DNA of 64,000 nucleotides from Verrucomicrobiota bacterium (GCA_023416735.1 JAEZGX010000020.1:244665-308664), one strand, 5' to 3'; positions 25,697-33,678 are shown, counted from the first letter of the stretch. Program-made: numbers and translations. Notes: generated from the sequence alone by a model not told the origin.

Positions 25697-26350
25697 ATGA
25701 GGAACATCATGCAATGCCTTAAACTTGCTTTACTCGGCGGAATGGTTGCCGCCACGGCGGTCGCGCAGCAGGCCGGTTTCTATGCGGAAATCGGCGCGAG
25801 CTATTTGAGTTTGCACGGGGAACGTTTCGAACGCTCGCCGGAAGCGTTGGAGACGCGCGGAGGGAAGGCGAGAACAGCGCCCTTCATCACGGCCGGATAC
25901 CGCGTCGACGATGGATTGAGCGTGCGGCTTTCGTATCACGCCATCGGAGACATCGAAGCTTCGGCGAAATTTGCTTCGCCGCCGGACCCGGACGAACCGG
26001 TGAACACGCCGGTGGTGGTTTGGGGCCGCTACGAAGATGAGGTGCATCTCGTGACGCTGGCGCCGGAGTTCAGTTGGCCGCGAGGCAAGCTGACCTTCAC
26101 CGTGGCGCCGGAAGTGAACTGGGTTTCGAGCCGCGGGCGGGCGACGTATACGATGGAAGATCCCACGATCGCGGCGATTCCCCCGCGCCGACACAGCGAG
26201 AATGGCTTCACGCTGGGCGGCGCGGTGGGAATCTCGTATGCGCTCGCGGAGCGGACCAGCGTGTCCTTGACTTATCACTACACGGATCTCGATCCGAGCT
26301 TCGACCGGCAGGCGCATGTGTTGTCGGGCGGAGTGAGGTGGGCGTTCTAA
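25697..26350 (+). CDS. Small outer-membrane beta-barrel protein
   Basis: 217 residues from ATG 25697, preceded by AAAGGAAGG. The signal peptide ends VAATAVAQQAG. The mature part alternates in beta-barrel fashion (GFYAEIGASYLSLHG, FITAGYRVDDGLSVRLSYHA, FTLGGAVGISYALAERTSV, LTYHYTDLDPSF) and ends GGVRWAF, with the terminal aromatic residue of outer-membrane barrels. It resembles OmpW/opacity-type eight-strand barrels. The stop at 26348-26350 is 48 bp before the sigma-factor gene, so they may be cotranscribed. Confidence 0.8.
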   Translation: MRNIMQCLKLALLGGMVAATAVAQQAGFYAEIGASYLSLHGERFERSPEALETRGGKARTAPFITAGYRVDDGLSVRLSYHAIGDIEASAKFASPPDPDEPVNTPVVVWGRYEDEVHLVTLAPEFSWPRGKLTFTVAPEVNWVSSRGRATYTMEDPTIAAIPPRRHSENGFTLGGAVGISYALAERTSVSLTYHYTDLDPSFDRQAHVLSGGVRWAF

Positions 26351-26398
26351 GCGGTTCGCGGAACATCCTCGTGGAGAACGTCGCTGGAGTTGATTTCC

Positions 26399-26986
26399 GT
26401 GGTGCAGGCAAATAGATCCACCCGCGCTGTGGCAGGATTCGAAGCCGAGGCGCTCGCCCATCACCGGGCTTTGGTGGCCCGAATGGCGGAAGGGGACGCG
26501 GAAGCGCTCCAGCTGCTGTATCTCCAGTTCCATGCCCAGGTGCATGGGATCGTGCGACGCATCCTTGAAGATCCGGAAGATGCGCGCGAAGCGGTGCAGG
26601 ACGCCTTCATCAAAGCCTGGCGACAGGCGGCGGCGTATCGGCCGGAACGCGGCGAAGTCGTCGCGTGGCTGGTCTTCATCGCGCGCAACGCGGCCATCGA
26701 TCAATTGCGCAAAGGCGCGCGTCGGCGCTTGCTGCACGAAGCGTTTCAACGCGAGCCGGTGGCCGGAAACGAAACCCGTTACGACTGGGCGGATCGGGAC
26801 GAAATTTTGTCGCGGCATCTGGCGGAACTTTCGGCGGCGCAACGGCAGGCGCTGGAGCTGGCTTTTTTTGGCGGTTGCACGCAGGCGCAGATCGCGTCGG
26901 CGATGGGCACACCGATCGGCAACGTGAAAAACCATCTGCGCCGCGGCCTGCAAAAGCTGCGGCAACTCGTGATGCGTCATGATTAA
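26399..26986 (+). CDS. ECF-type RNA polymerase sigma factor
   Basis: 195 residues from GTG 26399 (GGAG ends 9 bp upstream; a TTG at 26390 is less likely). Sigma region 2 is clear (EDPEDAREAVQDAFIKAWRQ, AWLVFIARNAAIDQLRKGAR) and region 4 shows the helix-turn-helix (LSAAQRQALELAFFGGCTQA, IGNVKNHLRRGLQKLRQL). Regions 1 and 3 are absent, so it is an extracytoplasmic-function sigma factor. Two genes downstream overlap in series and look like its anti-sigma factors. Confidence 0.92.
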   Translation: MVQANRSTRAVAGFEAEALAHHRALVARMAEGDAEALQLLYLQFHAQVHGIVRRILEDPEDAREAVQDAFIKAWRQAAAYRPERGEVVAWLVFIARNAAIDQLRKGARRRLLHEAFQREPVAGNETRYDWADRDEILSRHLAELSAAQRQALELAFFGGCTQAQIASAMGTPIGNVKNHLRRGLQKLRQLVMRHD

Positions 26987-27269
26987 GGAATTTGAGAACC
27001 AAGCGCTGCGCTACATGCTCGGCGAAATGGATGCGGGGCAACGAGCGGCCTTCGAAGAAACGCTCACGCGTTTTCCCGCGGCACGGGCGGCGGTGGCAGA
27101 TTGCGGCGAATCGCTGGCGGCATTGCGCCGCCAGGCGGTCGAGGTTCCGTTTTTCGGCGACACGGTGCAGGTGCAGATCGGCTTGCTGATCGAGGCGGTG
27201 CGGCGGTCGCTCAGTGAACGTTTGATGCGGCCGTGGGTGCAGCTCCGGCATGCTTTTGCAGCGAAATGA
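26979..27269 (+). CDS. Short soluble anti-sigma-like protein
   Basis: 96 residues, overlapping the sigma gene by 8 bp. The N-terminus (FENQALRYMLGEMDAGQRAA) is closely related to that of the next protein (FETEALRYLLNEMDAGDRAA), so the two genes share an anti-sigma N-terminal domain. This copy has no membrane helix and no sensor domain, and no zinc-binding HxxxCxxC motif. It may be a cytosolic decoy or a second, non-membrane anti-sigma; alternatively it is a decaying duplicate. Confidence 0.7.
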   Translation: MIKEFENQALRYMLGEMDAGQRAAFEETLTRFPAARAAVADCGESLAALRRQAVEVPFFGDTVQVQIGLLIEAVRRSLSERLMRPWVQLRHAFAAK

Positions 27270-28441
27270 ACGATACCTTCGAAACCGAAGCGCTCCGCTA
27301 CCTGCTGAACGAAATGGACGCAGGAGATCGGGCCGCCTTCGAGGCGCGCCTCGAACGGGATCCGGCTGCGCGCGTGGCGTTGAAGTCGTGCGCAGACGCG
27401 ATGGCGCAATTCGCGTGCGAGCAAGCGCCGGCGGAGCCGATGAGCGCGCCGGACCAGCTGGCCGCATTGAACGCAATTCTGGCGGGCGCGCGTTCCGCGC
27501 CGGCGGAGGAAGCGGCGCCCGTTGTAACCGGAAAGGTGATACCGTGGAACAAAGTCGTGTGGCCGATGGCGGCGGCGGTGTTGTTGACGTTGAACCTGAT
27601 CGATTTTCGGCGTCCGGTGCCGACGCGCGCGAATACGTTGGCCGCGGACAAGGGGACCACAGTGGCAGGTGAGAACGGCCGCGGCCTAGAGATGGCGGCG
27701 AATGGACGCGAAGCGGAAATTCCAGCGGAGGATGTTGACGGAGTCGGCGAAGGCGCAGTGTCGCGAGGCCCGACCGGCGGCGCCGAGGCGGAACGACAGA
27801 TGGCGGCGAAGTTTGCTTCCGATCTGGCGAAGACCTCGCGGGAACTGGCGAAGTTGCGGGACGACTACGCGAAGCTGCAGCGGACGACGACGGCCTTGCG
27901 CGTCGACTACGATGCGGTGGTGCGGCAGTGGGCCTCGCGGGTGGCGTTCGACCAATCCGTGGGCCGGCTGGCGGCGATGGAGCTGGTCGATGCGGAGAGT
28001 TATGCGCGTGGCAATCGCAAGGGCTTGGTGGAGGTGGCGCGTGGGATTTTAACCGAACCTGGAGTGATCGTGGCAGCGACGGACGGTGTGATCACGCCGG
28101 GGGTGGAGCCTCCGGGCGCGTCCGGAACGGATCCGCAGACGGCCGCGCTGGCGCCGTATGCGTGGGCGGTTTTCGACGACAAGGAGCAGCGGGGTTATCT
28201 CAACCTCTACAACCTACCCAGGATTGCGCGCGAGGAGTCGCTCCAACTGTGGGTGCGTGCGGCGGATCGGGCGGAGTATCAGCGGGTGGGCGAGGTGCCC
28301 GCGGCGTTTTACGGGGGGTCGGGCAGCGTGCAGTATCAAATGACGGAAGGGGTGGCGCCGGCGGAGATTCTGATCACGCGCGAACCCCGCGATGCGGCCG
28401 TGCAGCAACCTGCCGGACCCACGGTTTTGCGAGGCCCGTAA
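27266..28441 (+). CDS. Membrane-bound anti-sigma factor (RskA-like)
   Basis: 391 residues from ATG 27266, overlapping the previous stop as ATGA. The cytosolic sigma-binding domain (residues 1-90, LRYLLNEMDAGDRAAFEARL) is followed by one membrane helix (VVWPMAAAVLLTLNLIDF, about 95-113). Then come a coiled-coil segment (TSRELAKLRDDYAKLQRTT), and an extracytoplasmic beta domain (YAWAVFDDKEQRGYLNLYNL, SLQLWVRAADRAEYQRVGEV) like the RskA C-terminal domain. It probably holds the ECF sigma factor inactive until a periplasmic signal triggers proteolysis. Confidence 0.82.
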   Translation: MNDTFETEALRYLLNEMDAGDRAAFEARLERDPAARVALKSCADAMAQFACEQAPAEPMSAPDQLAALNAILAGARSAPAEEAAPVVTGKVIPWNKVVWPMAAAVLLTLNLIDFRRPVPTRANTLAADKGTTVAGENGRGLEMAANGREAEIPAEDVDGVGEGAVSRGPTGGAEAERQMAAKFASDLAKTSRELAKLRDDYAKLQRTTTALRVDYDAVVRQWASRVAFDQSVGRLAAMELVDAESYARGNRKGLVEVARGILTEPGVIVAATDGVITPGVEPPGASGTDPQTAALAPYAWAVFDDKEQRGYLNLYNLPRIAREESLQLWVRAADRAEYQRVGEVPAAFYGGSGSVQYQMTEGVAPAEILITREPRDAAVQQPAGPTVLRGP

Positions 28442-28541
28442 GCCGTCAAAGCGGCGAGAGATCGCGAGATCGATTGAATGCGATTTCGGGGCTGGACAAG
28501 ATTCCGGCGATGTCTCTTAGTCCGCCTTCCTCTCTGGAAAT

Positions 28542-28626
28542 GCTCAGGTGGTGGAATTGGTAGACACACACGTTTGAGGGGCGTGTGCCGAAAGGCGTAA
28601 GGGTTCGAGTCCCTTCCTGAGCACCA
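28542..28626 (+). tRNA. tRNA-Leu (anticodon GAG)
   Basis: 85 nt with the long variable arm of a class II tRNA. Acceptor GCTCAGG (28542-28548) pairs with CCTGAGC (28616-28622), then A and an encoded CCA at 28624-28626. The anticodon stem CACGT/GCGTG encloses loop TTGAGGG with anticodon GAG; the T arm contains GTTCGAGTC. Its 3' end is the attachment site of the element that follows. Confidence 0.96.
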
Positions 28627-28644
28627 TCCTCGGTCCGAGGAAGA
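28604..28644 (+). repeat. attL: 41-bp direct repeat at tRNA-Leu 3' end
   Basis: Runs from TTCGAGTCCC in the T arm through CCA and 18 bases beyond, ending GGTCCGAGGAAGA. Identical to 32185-32225 over 41 bases, with mismatches immediately outside on both sides. Confidence 0.9.
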
Positions 28645-28790
28645 TACGAACAAAGGGGCCAAAGCCCCACTCCAACACCAGCCGGTTGATCGCCGTCTGA
28701 TTGCCAAGAGGCAACCGAGGGCCGCAATCAGTGGCAATTACCAAAGACATAATGGAGCCCCTAGCGGTGAAGCTAGGGCTCGATAGGACT

Positions 28791-29354
28791 TCAGTCGTTT
28801 ACCTGCTCGCCGTAGACCGGACTATCTGGCCCGCCCATGCGAACATTGGCTCCCGCCATTTGCAGGAGGGAGCATTCTTCGGCGTTGAAGCCGTGACACA
28901 CGAAACACCGCCCCGAACCTTCACTCGTCTCTGGGTCCGTGAACTCGTAAGCGGGGGAGCCGAGGAGGGTGTCAGGATCGCGGCTAACCGGACGGCAGGT
29001 ATCGCCGAGGGTGGTTTTGATACGCACCATGTCTTCTGCCTTATACGCCTGCTCAACGGGGAAGCCGAGGGGCGTAATCCAACGGATCGGGATGTTGGCT
29101 TCGTTGCAGAGTGACGCGAGCTGCTGAAGCCACGCCATGCACTCACGCGGACGGCAAACGATGTCGGCGATGGCCTTCCACACCGTATCGGCGAGGAACA
29201 GGATTCGCTTGAACGTCTCCGCCTTGTCCGCGGGCGGGAGCCCATGCTTGGCGGACGAGCCGCCGTAGAGCAACACCATGACGGGCCGCTTGCACGTCTT
29301 GCGGTCAATGCCGTGACGCCGTGGAAATCCAAGTTCGATGAACGTTTGTTTCAA
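28791..29354 (-). pseudogene. Fragment of T7-like single-subunit RNA polymerase
   Basis: A 187-codon open frame on the minus strand. GIDRKTCKRPVMVLLYG matches the T7 RNA polymerase segment holding Lys631 and Tyr639, and RWITPLGFPVEQAYK matches its HWVTPDGFPV region, with the expected spacing of about 90 residues. Sequence upstream (containing the catalytic Asp537) and downstream (Asp812) is missing, so it cannot be active. Family similarity begins near 29316, at the junction with the capsid remnant on the other strand, and fades after about 28950; the last 50 codons are not recognised. Opposite orientation to the capsid genes points to a rearrangement. Confidence 0.8.
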
Positions 29355-30010
29355 ACCAAGATTTTGGATGGGCGTGTTGAAATCGACAAAGCGGTGGCCG
29401 ACTCACGTGTCGGTTGGCGCGGCAATCTGATGGCGCTCGAAACTATCGGGACTTTGGAAGCGGCGTTCCGTGAACTTGGGGAAACGTTCTACTACGGCGA
29501 GAAAAGCGGACTCGAATTTCCGGGCCTCGTCCACCTCTACGATGCTGACGAAATGACCATCGATGCAGAGGGCACCGGCGACGAGCGTTCCTCCGTTTGG
29601 TTCGTGAAGACTGGCGAACGCGATGTTTGCTTTCTGCTCGGCGGTGACCTGCCGCTGGCGCTCTCGGAGTTCAGAGAGGAAAGCTTGTCCGACGCCGACG
29701 GCAAAAAGTTCCCGGGCCTTGTCGCCGACCTCACTGCATGGATCGGCCTTCAACAGCTCTCGCGTTACAGCGTCGCGCGCATCGCCAATCTCACCGCCGC
29801 GAAGCCGCTGGATGACGACATGAGATTCGCGGCTTTGATGAAGTTCCCCGCGGAGCGTCTTCCTGACTTCGCCTTCATGTCCAAGCGGAGCCTTCAACAA
29901 TTGCGCGAAAGCAGAAAAACGCCGGAGACGCCGAATCCGGGTGTGCCGTCGGAACTCGCGGCATTCCGATCCGCGTGACGGGCAGCATCACGAATAGGGA
30001 GAGCAATTAA
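29331..30010 (+). pseudogene. Phage major capsid protein, truncated and frameshifted
   Basis: From 29331 the plus strand reads like a podovirus-type coat protein: VEIDKAVADSRVGW, TFYYGEKSGLEFPGLVHLYD, SVWFVKTGERDVCFLLGGD, LTAWIGLQQLSRYSVARIAN and FAFMSKRSLQQLRESRKTP. The N-terminus is missing. The open frame ends TGA at 29976-29978, but one frame over the sequence continues GIPIRVTGSITNRESN to TAA 30008-30010, which is the C-terminus such capsids have (a GIPIVVTDSI type ending). A single missing G in the GCGGC at about 29957-29962 explains the break. An antisense open frame here (29403-29900) is a shadow. Confidence 0.72.
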
Positions 30011-30027
30011 TCGCGAGACTCACTCAC

Positions 30028-30465
30028 ATGCTTAAAGGTATTCGATCCATTCTCGACGCTGACTTATGCGTCAAAACCAACCTCCCTGCTCAGAACACGT
30101 CTACCGTGTCGCCGTCTCTCGAACTCGGGAACGTGCCGCTTCCCGAATCGGTGCAGCTTCGCCTTTCAGTCACGGCTCTGCCGAGTCTCGCCGACGGGCA
30201 AACCGTCACGGTGAATATTCAGGACAGCGCCGACGAGGCGAGCTTCGCGGACGTGTCGGGCCTCGCCTCCCTCGTGCTCACGGGCGCGAGTGGTGCCGGC
30301 GCTGCCGCGAGCGATTTGACGCAGCGCAGACCGCTCAACCTTCGGGAGCATGCTTGCGCGTCGGCTACGGCGAGCGCCACGGCGGGCAACAACACGCGTG
30401 ATCGCATCTGCCACGGCGAAAAGTCGGACCTTGGCCGTGGCAGGCTCTTCTTCGACCAAGCATGA
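30028..30465 (+). CDS. Probable phage head/decoration protein
   Basis: 145 codons starting 17 bp after the repaired capsid end. The sequence (MLKGIRSILDADLCVKTNLP, ESVQLRLSVTALPSLADGQT, VTVNIQDSADEASFADVSGL, SATASATAGNNT) has the beta-rich pattern of small capsid-associated proteins that follow capsid genes in podoviruses. The last 25 codons look out of frame, so the 3' end may also be damaged. Assignment rests on position and composition more than on a firm match. Confidence 0.45.
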   Translation: MLKGIRSILDADLCVKTNLPAQNTSTVSPSLELGNVPLPESVQLRLSVTALPSLADGQTVTVNIQDSADEASFADVSGLASLVLTGASGAGAAASDLTQRRPLNLREHACASATASATAGNNTRDRICHGEKSDLGRGRLFFDQA

Positions 30466-30799
30466 AGGAACGAGCAATCACGCCATTTGAGTATCCCGAC
30501 GACGGCGAACTTTCCGAAGACGATCTTTTCGCTGCGATGGGAACGGCTCTCAAAGAGAGCTTCTATTTCGTCGCTGGTGACAGCGATCCGAAGACGGTTG
30601 GCTTGCGCACTCTCGCCGCGGTGTGGGTGGTTGCACCAGATGCGCTCGGCAACGCGTTCCCTTCTTCAACTCTCGCCGCGTTGTGGGTGCAGCGACTCGA
30701 TCCTTTCGCGTTATGCCACGGAGTTCCGCTTCGGCATCAAAGCGCGTGCGCAGCGTTCGGAGGCGACGCGCATTCGAATGAGCCTTGCTCGATGCCGTC
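30466..30799. other. Phage-remnant stretch without a clear gene
   Basis: An open frame from 30462 begins MKERAITPFEYPDDGELSED and could be a short phage gene, but it degrades after about 40 codons and runs into the 3' end of the minus-strand gene. It contains two near-identical 20-base segments exactly 60 bp apart (CTCTCGCCGCGGTGTGGGTG at 30610 and one mismatch at 30670), giving TLAAVWV and TLAALWV. Nothing else is identifiable. Confidence 0.4.
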
Positions 30800-31612
30800 C
30801 TATACCTGCTTCTGCCCCCCAGGCGGAGATTCAGTAGGAGGACTTGGAAGCGATGGCGCGACGCTGACGAAGTTTTCGATAGCGGCTATCTCGGCTTTCC
30901 ACTCGGCCTCCTTCCCGCTGCGGGCGATGCGTGCGTGAATTTCACTATCGAGCGAAATGCGGGTGATTTCGAAAAAGTGCGTCACTTTAATTTTGCCGTC
31001 AGTGGGGTTGCTCTGCTGCCCCAGCATACCGACAGCTGCGGTAGCAACAAGGTATCCGTAAGCGTAATCATAGCTGGTGTAAGGGTCGGTTGCGCAGAGC
31101 GCGCGAAGATCAAGGAGCTTGCTGTGAAAACTTGCCAGCTGGCACGCCTTGATGACTTTGAGCCCGTTCCAAGAGCCCGCCGCGAGAATATCGCGCACAA
31201 GTTTTCCCGGCTCGATGGTTGGCGTCGTAGGGAGAGGTGGTGTCGGAGCCCCGGGCGGCGGTGAGGAGGCGATCTTTGAGAGCTTATCATCTACGGCCTC
31301 GATCCTGCCTGACATGTTCCTGACGAGTTCAAGCGACGCAGCCAACCGAGTGTTGTTTTCGGTGATCGCATTCGCCGACACTTCCAATCGCGCGGCCGCG
31401 CCGGCTACATCTTGATTCGAAACGAATGCATATACGATAGCTAGAACCGCCAAAATTAGGGAAGCTAGCGAAGCAGCGAAATTCACTCGCTCCACGAAAT
31501 TGGGATAAACACTCCATCGAACAACGATAAGGACTACGATGATCGCTAGAAGTAGTCCTATGGTCCAACAGACATGCGGATTCAATCGACGCTGCGCCCG
31601 AAGTTGATTCAT
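30800..31612 (-). CDS. Two-helix membrane coiled-coil protein, element cargo
   Basis: 270 residues from ATG 31612 (an in-frame start at 31663 adds 17 unlikely residues). Two membrane helices sit near the N-terminus (CWTIGLLLAIIVVLIVVRW and ASLASLILAVLAIVYAFV). A coiled coil (SANAITENNTRLAASLELVR, IEAVDDKLSKIA), a proline-rich linker, and a helical C-terminal domain with YTSYDYAYGYLVATAAVGML follow. The coding DNA is intact though flanked by phage debris, and lower in GC than neighbours, so it looks like selected cargo. No family is recognised; lysis, exclusion or defence roles are possible but not shown. Confidence 0.65.
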   Translation of the reverse strand: MNQLRAQRRLNPHVCWTIGLLLAIIVVLIVVRWSVYPNFVERVNFAASLASLILAVLAIVYAFVSNQDVAGAAARLEVSANAITENNTRLAASLELVRNMSGRIEAVDDKLSKIASSPPPGAPTPPLPTTPTIEPGKLVRDILAAGSWNGLKVIKACQLASFHSKLLDLRALCATDPYTSYDYAYGYLVATAAVGMLGQQSNPTDGKIKVTHFFEITRISLDSEIHARIARSGKEAEWKAEIAAIENFVSVAPSLPSPPTESPPGGQKQV

Positions 31613-31693
31613 AAGCTGGAAGGAGGGACGAGGTGTTACACACTCGAAATCGTCAGCATGCAATTTAGAACGACGCGGGCGCTTGGCGGGGCG

Positions 31694-31933
31694 CTAAAGC
31701 CCCCCTTCGAGGTGTGCCGAAGGCACCGCGCTTATCCGTGCCGCTGACGTTCTGCCGTTCCCACTTCCGCCGCCGGGCTGATCCGCCGCCGCTTGCTCAG
31801 GTTGAACGTAACCGACCTCCTCACAGAACATCGAAACATACTCCTCCCGCGTCATCCCGACGCGTGCGGCGATGGGTTCAAGCGCCTTGTGAGCGCGCGT
31901 CGAAAGTTCGATTTTCAAAATGTGCGTTTCCAT
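31694..31933 (-). CDS. Small ribbon-helix-helix-like protein
   Basis: 79 residues from ATG 31933. The first 45 residues (METHILKIELSTRAHKALEP, IAARVGMTREEYVSMFCEEV) have the strand-helix-helix pattern of RHH DNA-binding proteins, with a Gly/Gln-rich tail. It lies 82 bp upstream of the membrane cargo gene on the same strand and could regulate it. No toxin partner is evident. Similarity is by pattern only. Confidence 0.5.
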   Translation of the reverse strand: METHILKIELSTRAHKALEPIAARVGMTREEYVSMFCEEVGYVQPEQAAADQPGGGSGNGRTSAARISAVPSAHLEGGL

Positions 31934-32184
31934 CGCGCCGAGTATACCAGCCGGCAAGTCGGCTCGCCTCTCATGGATTCACGCTGTTTTGCGTGATGCC
32001 GCGTAACGTCTTTGCGGTGAAAAGCGCCCAAAATTGATCCCCCAACTTCCCCCGTTGTGGCATTTAAAAGGAATGCTTTGGATTGCGCGGACGGAGTTGG
32101 CCCGGCGGAAGCGCGTTTTTAAGTTTCACATCTTTCAGATGGTTGCGGATTATGGCCGATCGTTGCGGAAAGGCCTGCACGGTT
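31934..32184. other. Right end of element, no gene recognised
   Basis: Between the RHH-like gene and attR I see no supported gene. In integrating T7-like phages the integrase lies next to the attachment site, but no tyrosine-recombinase motif (R...HxxR...Y) can be read here on either strand. From attR to the sulfatase-maturase stop (32226-32409) there is likewise nothing recognisable. Confidence 0.5.
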
Positions 32185-32225
32185 TCGAGTCCCTTCCTGA
32201 GCACCATCCTCGGTCCGAGGAAGAC
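32185..32225 (+). repeat. attR: second copy of the 41-bp direct repeat
   Basis: Identical to 28604-28644. It holds the T-arm and acceptor 3' half of the tRNA but no 5' half, so it is the displaced end and the tRNA gene was rebuilt at the left side by the integrating element. Confidence 0.9.
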
Positions 32226-32409
32226 ACAGACGAGAACGGGATAGGCGACGAACTTGTCTAAGCACAACAGTGTCGTGTCCCGCAAATTGGTCGATTTTGC
32301 CTTACTTCTGAGGGGAAGCAGACCGGAAGGCGCAGCGTCGGCCTAGTCGGCAGATGCGGGCTGAATCGCGCTCAGAACTACAGACACGGAGCTGCGAGTG
32401 GCTATCCTG

Positions 32410-33678
32410 CTAAGGGCGGATACGGAGGGTGGAGGGTAGCCAGCGGGCGCGCGGTAGCCCCATGATCTCGGCCGGAGCACGACCCATCCCGAGAAGCGCG
32501 CCCATCGTGCGCATGGGGGAATCGATGTGCGTAAAGAATCTCCTGTATCCGGCGCACAGATAATTAAGTCCCGGCTCTCCCTCGGGCGTGTGAAGGAAAC
32601 GATGTTTTGGGCATTCGCCGTGGCAGGCGAACTTCACCGGACATTCGCGGCAGTAGCGCGGCAGGGTGGATGATTTGGACCCGCCGAAGGCTTGCTGCTG
32701 CGGCGAATCGACCATGTTCGCGAGCGAGGTGTTGAGCAGATTGCCGAGTTGGTAACGCGGATACACGTAGTGGTCGCAGCTATACACGTCGCCGTTGTGC
32801 TCGACCGCGAGCGCGCGACCGCAGTTTTCCGAGAAGACGCAGACGCCGGCGGGTTCGCCCACCCAGTTCGCGAGGGCGGCGTCGAATTGCTGGACGAAAA
32901 CCTTCCCGACGTCGCGCTGCACCCACTCGTCGAAAATCGTCGTGAGGAATTTGCCGAAGTCCGCCGGGCGCACGCTCCAGTCGGTCACCTGGGCGTCGAG
33001 CGCGGCGGAGTCCTCGTGGTCGGGCGGCGGCGCGAGCCAGAGTCCGTTTGCCTCGGCGGCTTGAGCGGAAGCGTTGCGCTCGACGATCGGGATGAACTGC
33101 AGGTAGCCGGAACCGACGGAGCGGAGGAAGCGGTAAACCTCGAGCGGTTGCGTGGAGTTCTTCCGGTGAACCGTGGTAAGTGTGTTGAATTCGACGCCAT
33201 GCTTTTTCAGCACCGCGAGCCCGGCCATGACTTTGTCGAAGGTGGGCTTCTTGCCTTTGTCGACGCGATAGGCGTCGTGCAGATGCGCGGGGCCGTCGAT
33301 GCTGAGACCAACGAGAAATTTGTGTCGGGCGAGAAACTGGCCCCATTCATCGTCGAGGAGCGTGCCGTTGGTTTGAAGCGCGTTTTCGATCGTGCGGCCG
33401 GCGGCGTAGCGTTGTTGCAGCTCGATCACGCGACGGAAAAAGTCCACGCCCGCGATCGTCGGTTCGCCGCCTTGCCACGCGAAATGAACGACGGAACTCG
33501 GTTGCGCGGCGATGTAGTCGCGGATGTAGGCCTCGAGGACTTCCGGCTTCATGCGGAAGCTGCTTTCGCCCGCGTAGAGGTGCTCCTTCTCGAGATAAAA
33601 GCAGTAAGTGCAGTCGAGGTTGCACTTCGACCCCATGGGTTTGGTCATGAGGTGAAACGGTGCGCGGGCGGTCGTCAC
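32410..33678 (-). CDS. Anaerobic sulfatase-maturating enzyme (radical SAM)
   Basis: 422 residues from GTG 33678. It converts the active-site Cys (or Ser) of sulfatases to formylglycine in the cytoplasm, without oxygen. The radical-SAM cluster motif is CNLDCTYC (Cys19, 23, 26), followed by AWQGGEPTIAGVDFF. C-terminal SPASM cysteines lie in FSENCGRALAVEHNGDVYSC, YCRECPVKFACHGECPKHRF and YLCAGYR. All four sulfatases in the window are Cys-type, matching this enzyme. It is the last gene of the leftward sulfatase-symporter-SulP operon, 33 bp after SulP. Confidence 0.95.
   Translation of the reverse strand: MTTARAPFHLMTKPMGSKCNLDCTYCFYLEKEHLYAGESSFRMKPEVLEAYIRDYIAAQPSSVVHFAWQGGEPTIAGVDFFRRVIELQQRYAAGRTIENALQTNGTLLDDEWGQFLARHKFLVGLSIDGPAHLHDAYRVDKGKKPTFDKVMAGLAVLKKHGVEFNTLTTVHRKNSTQPLEVYRFLRSVGSGYLQFIPIVERNASAQAAEANGLWLAPPPDHEDSAALDAQVTDWSVRPADFGKFLTTIFDEWVQRDVGKVFVQQFDAALANWVGEPAGVCVFSENCGRALAVEHNGDVYSCDHYVYPRYQLGNLLNTSLANMVDSPQQQAFGGSKSSTLPRYCRECPVKFACHGECPKHRFLHTPEGEPGLNYLCAGYRRFFTHIDSPMRTMGALLGMGRAPAEIMGLPRARWLPSTLRIRP

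Larger units (their letters stand above)
28604..32225. mobile_element. Decayed T7-like prophage integrated in tRNA-Leu
   Basis: A 3.6-kb element bounded by a perfect 41-bp direct repeat of the tRNA 3' end and its downstream flank. It contains a T7-type RNA polymerase fragment, a frameshifted major capsid gene, a probable head gene, and two minus-strand accessory genes. The DNA is visibly less GC-rich than its surroundings, especially 31380-31680. No integrase, terminase, portal or tail gene is recognisable, so the element is a remnant or depends on another source of integrase. Some T7-like cyanophages, such as P-SSP7, carry a similar 42-bp match to a host tRNA-Leu. Confidence 0.8.

Noticed and set aside
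28544..28750. Minus-strand frame containing MVLRKGLEPLRLSA
   Set aside because: This is a translation of the tRNA-Leu gene, a common false gene call; the similar frame at 32064-32285 covers the attR copy.
29403..29900. 165-codon minus-strand frame inside the capsid remnant
   Set aside because: The plus strand reads as phage capsid, including a C-terminus recovered one frame over; the minus frame matches nothing.
30462..30938. 158-codon plus-strand frame in the phage remnant
   Set aside because: Plausible for the first 40 codons only; it then overlaps the 3' part of the minus-strand cargo gene, so I list the stretch as unresolved.
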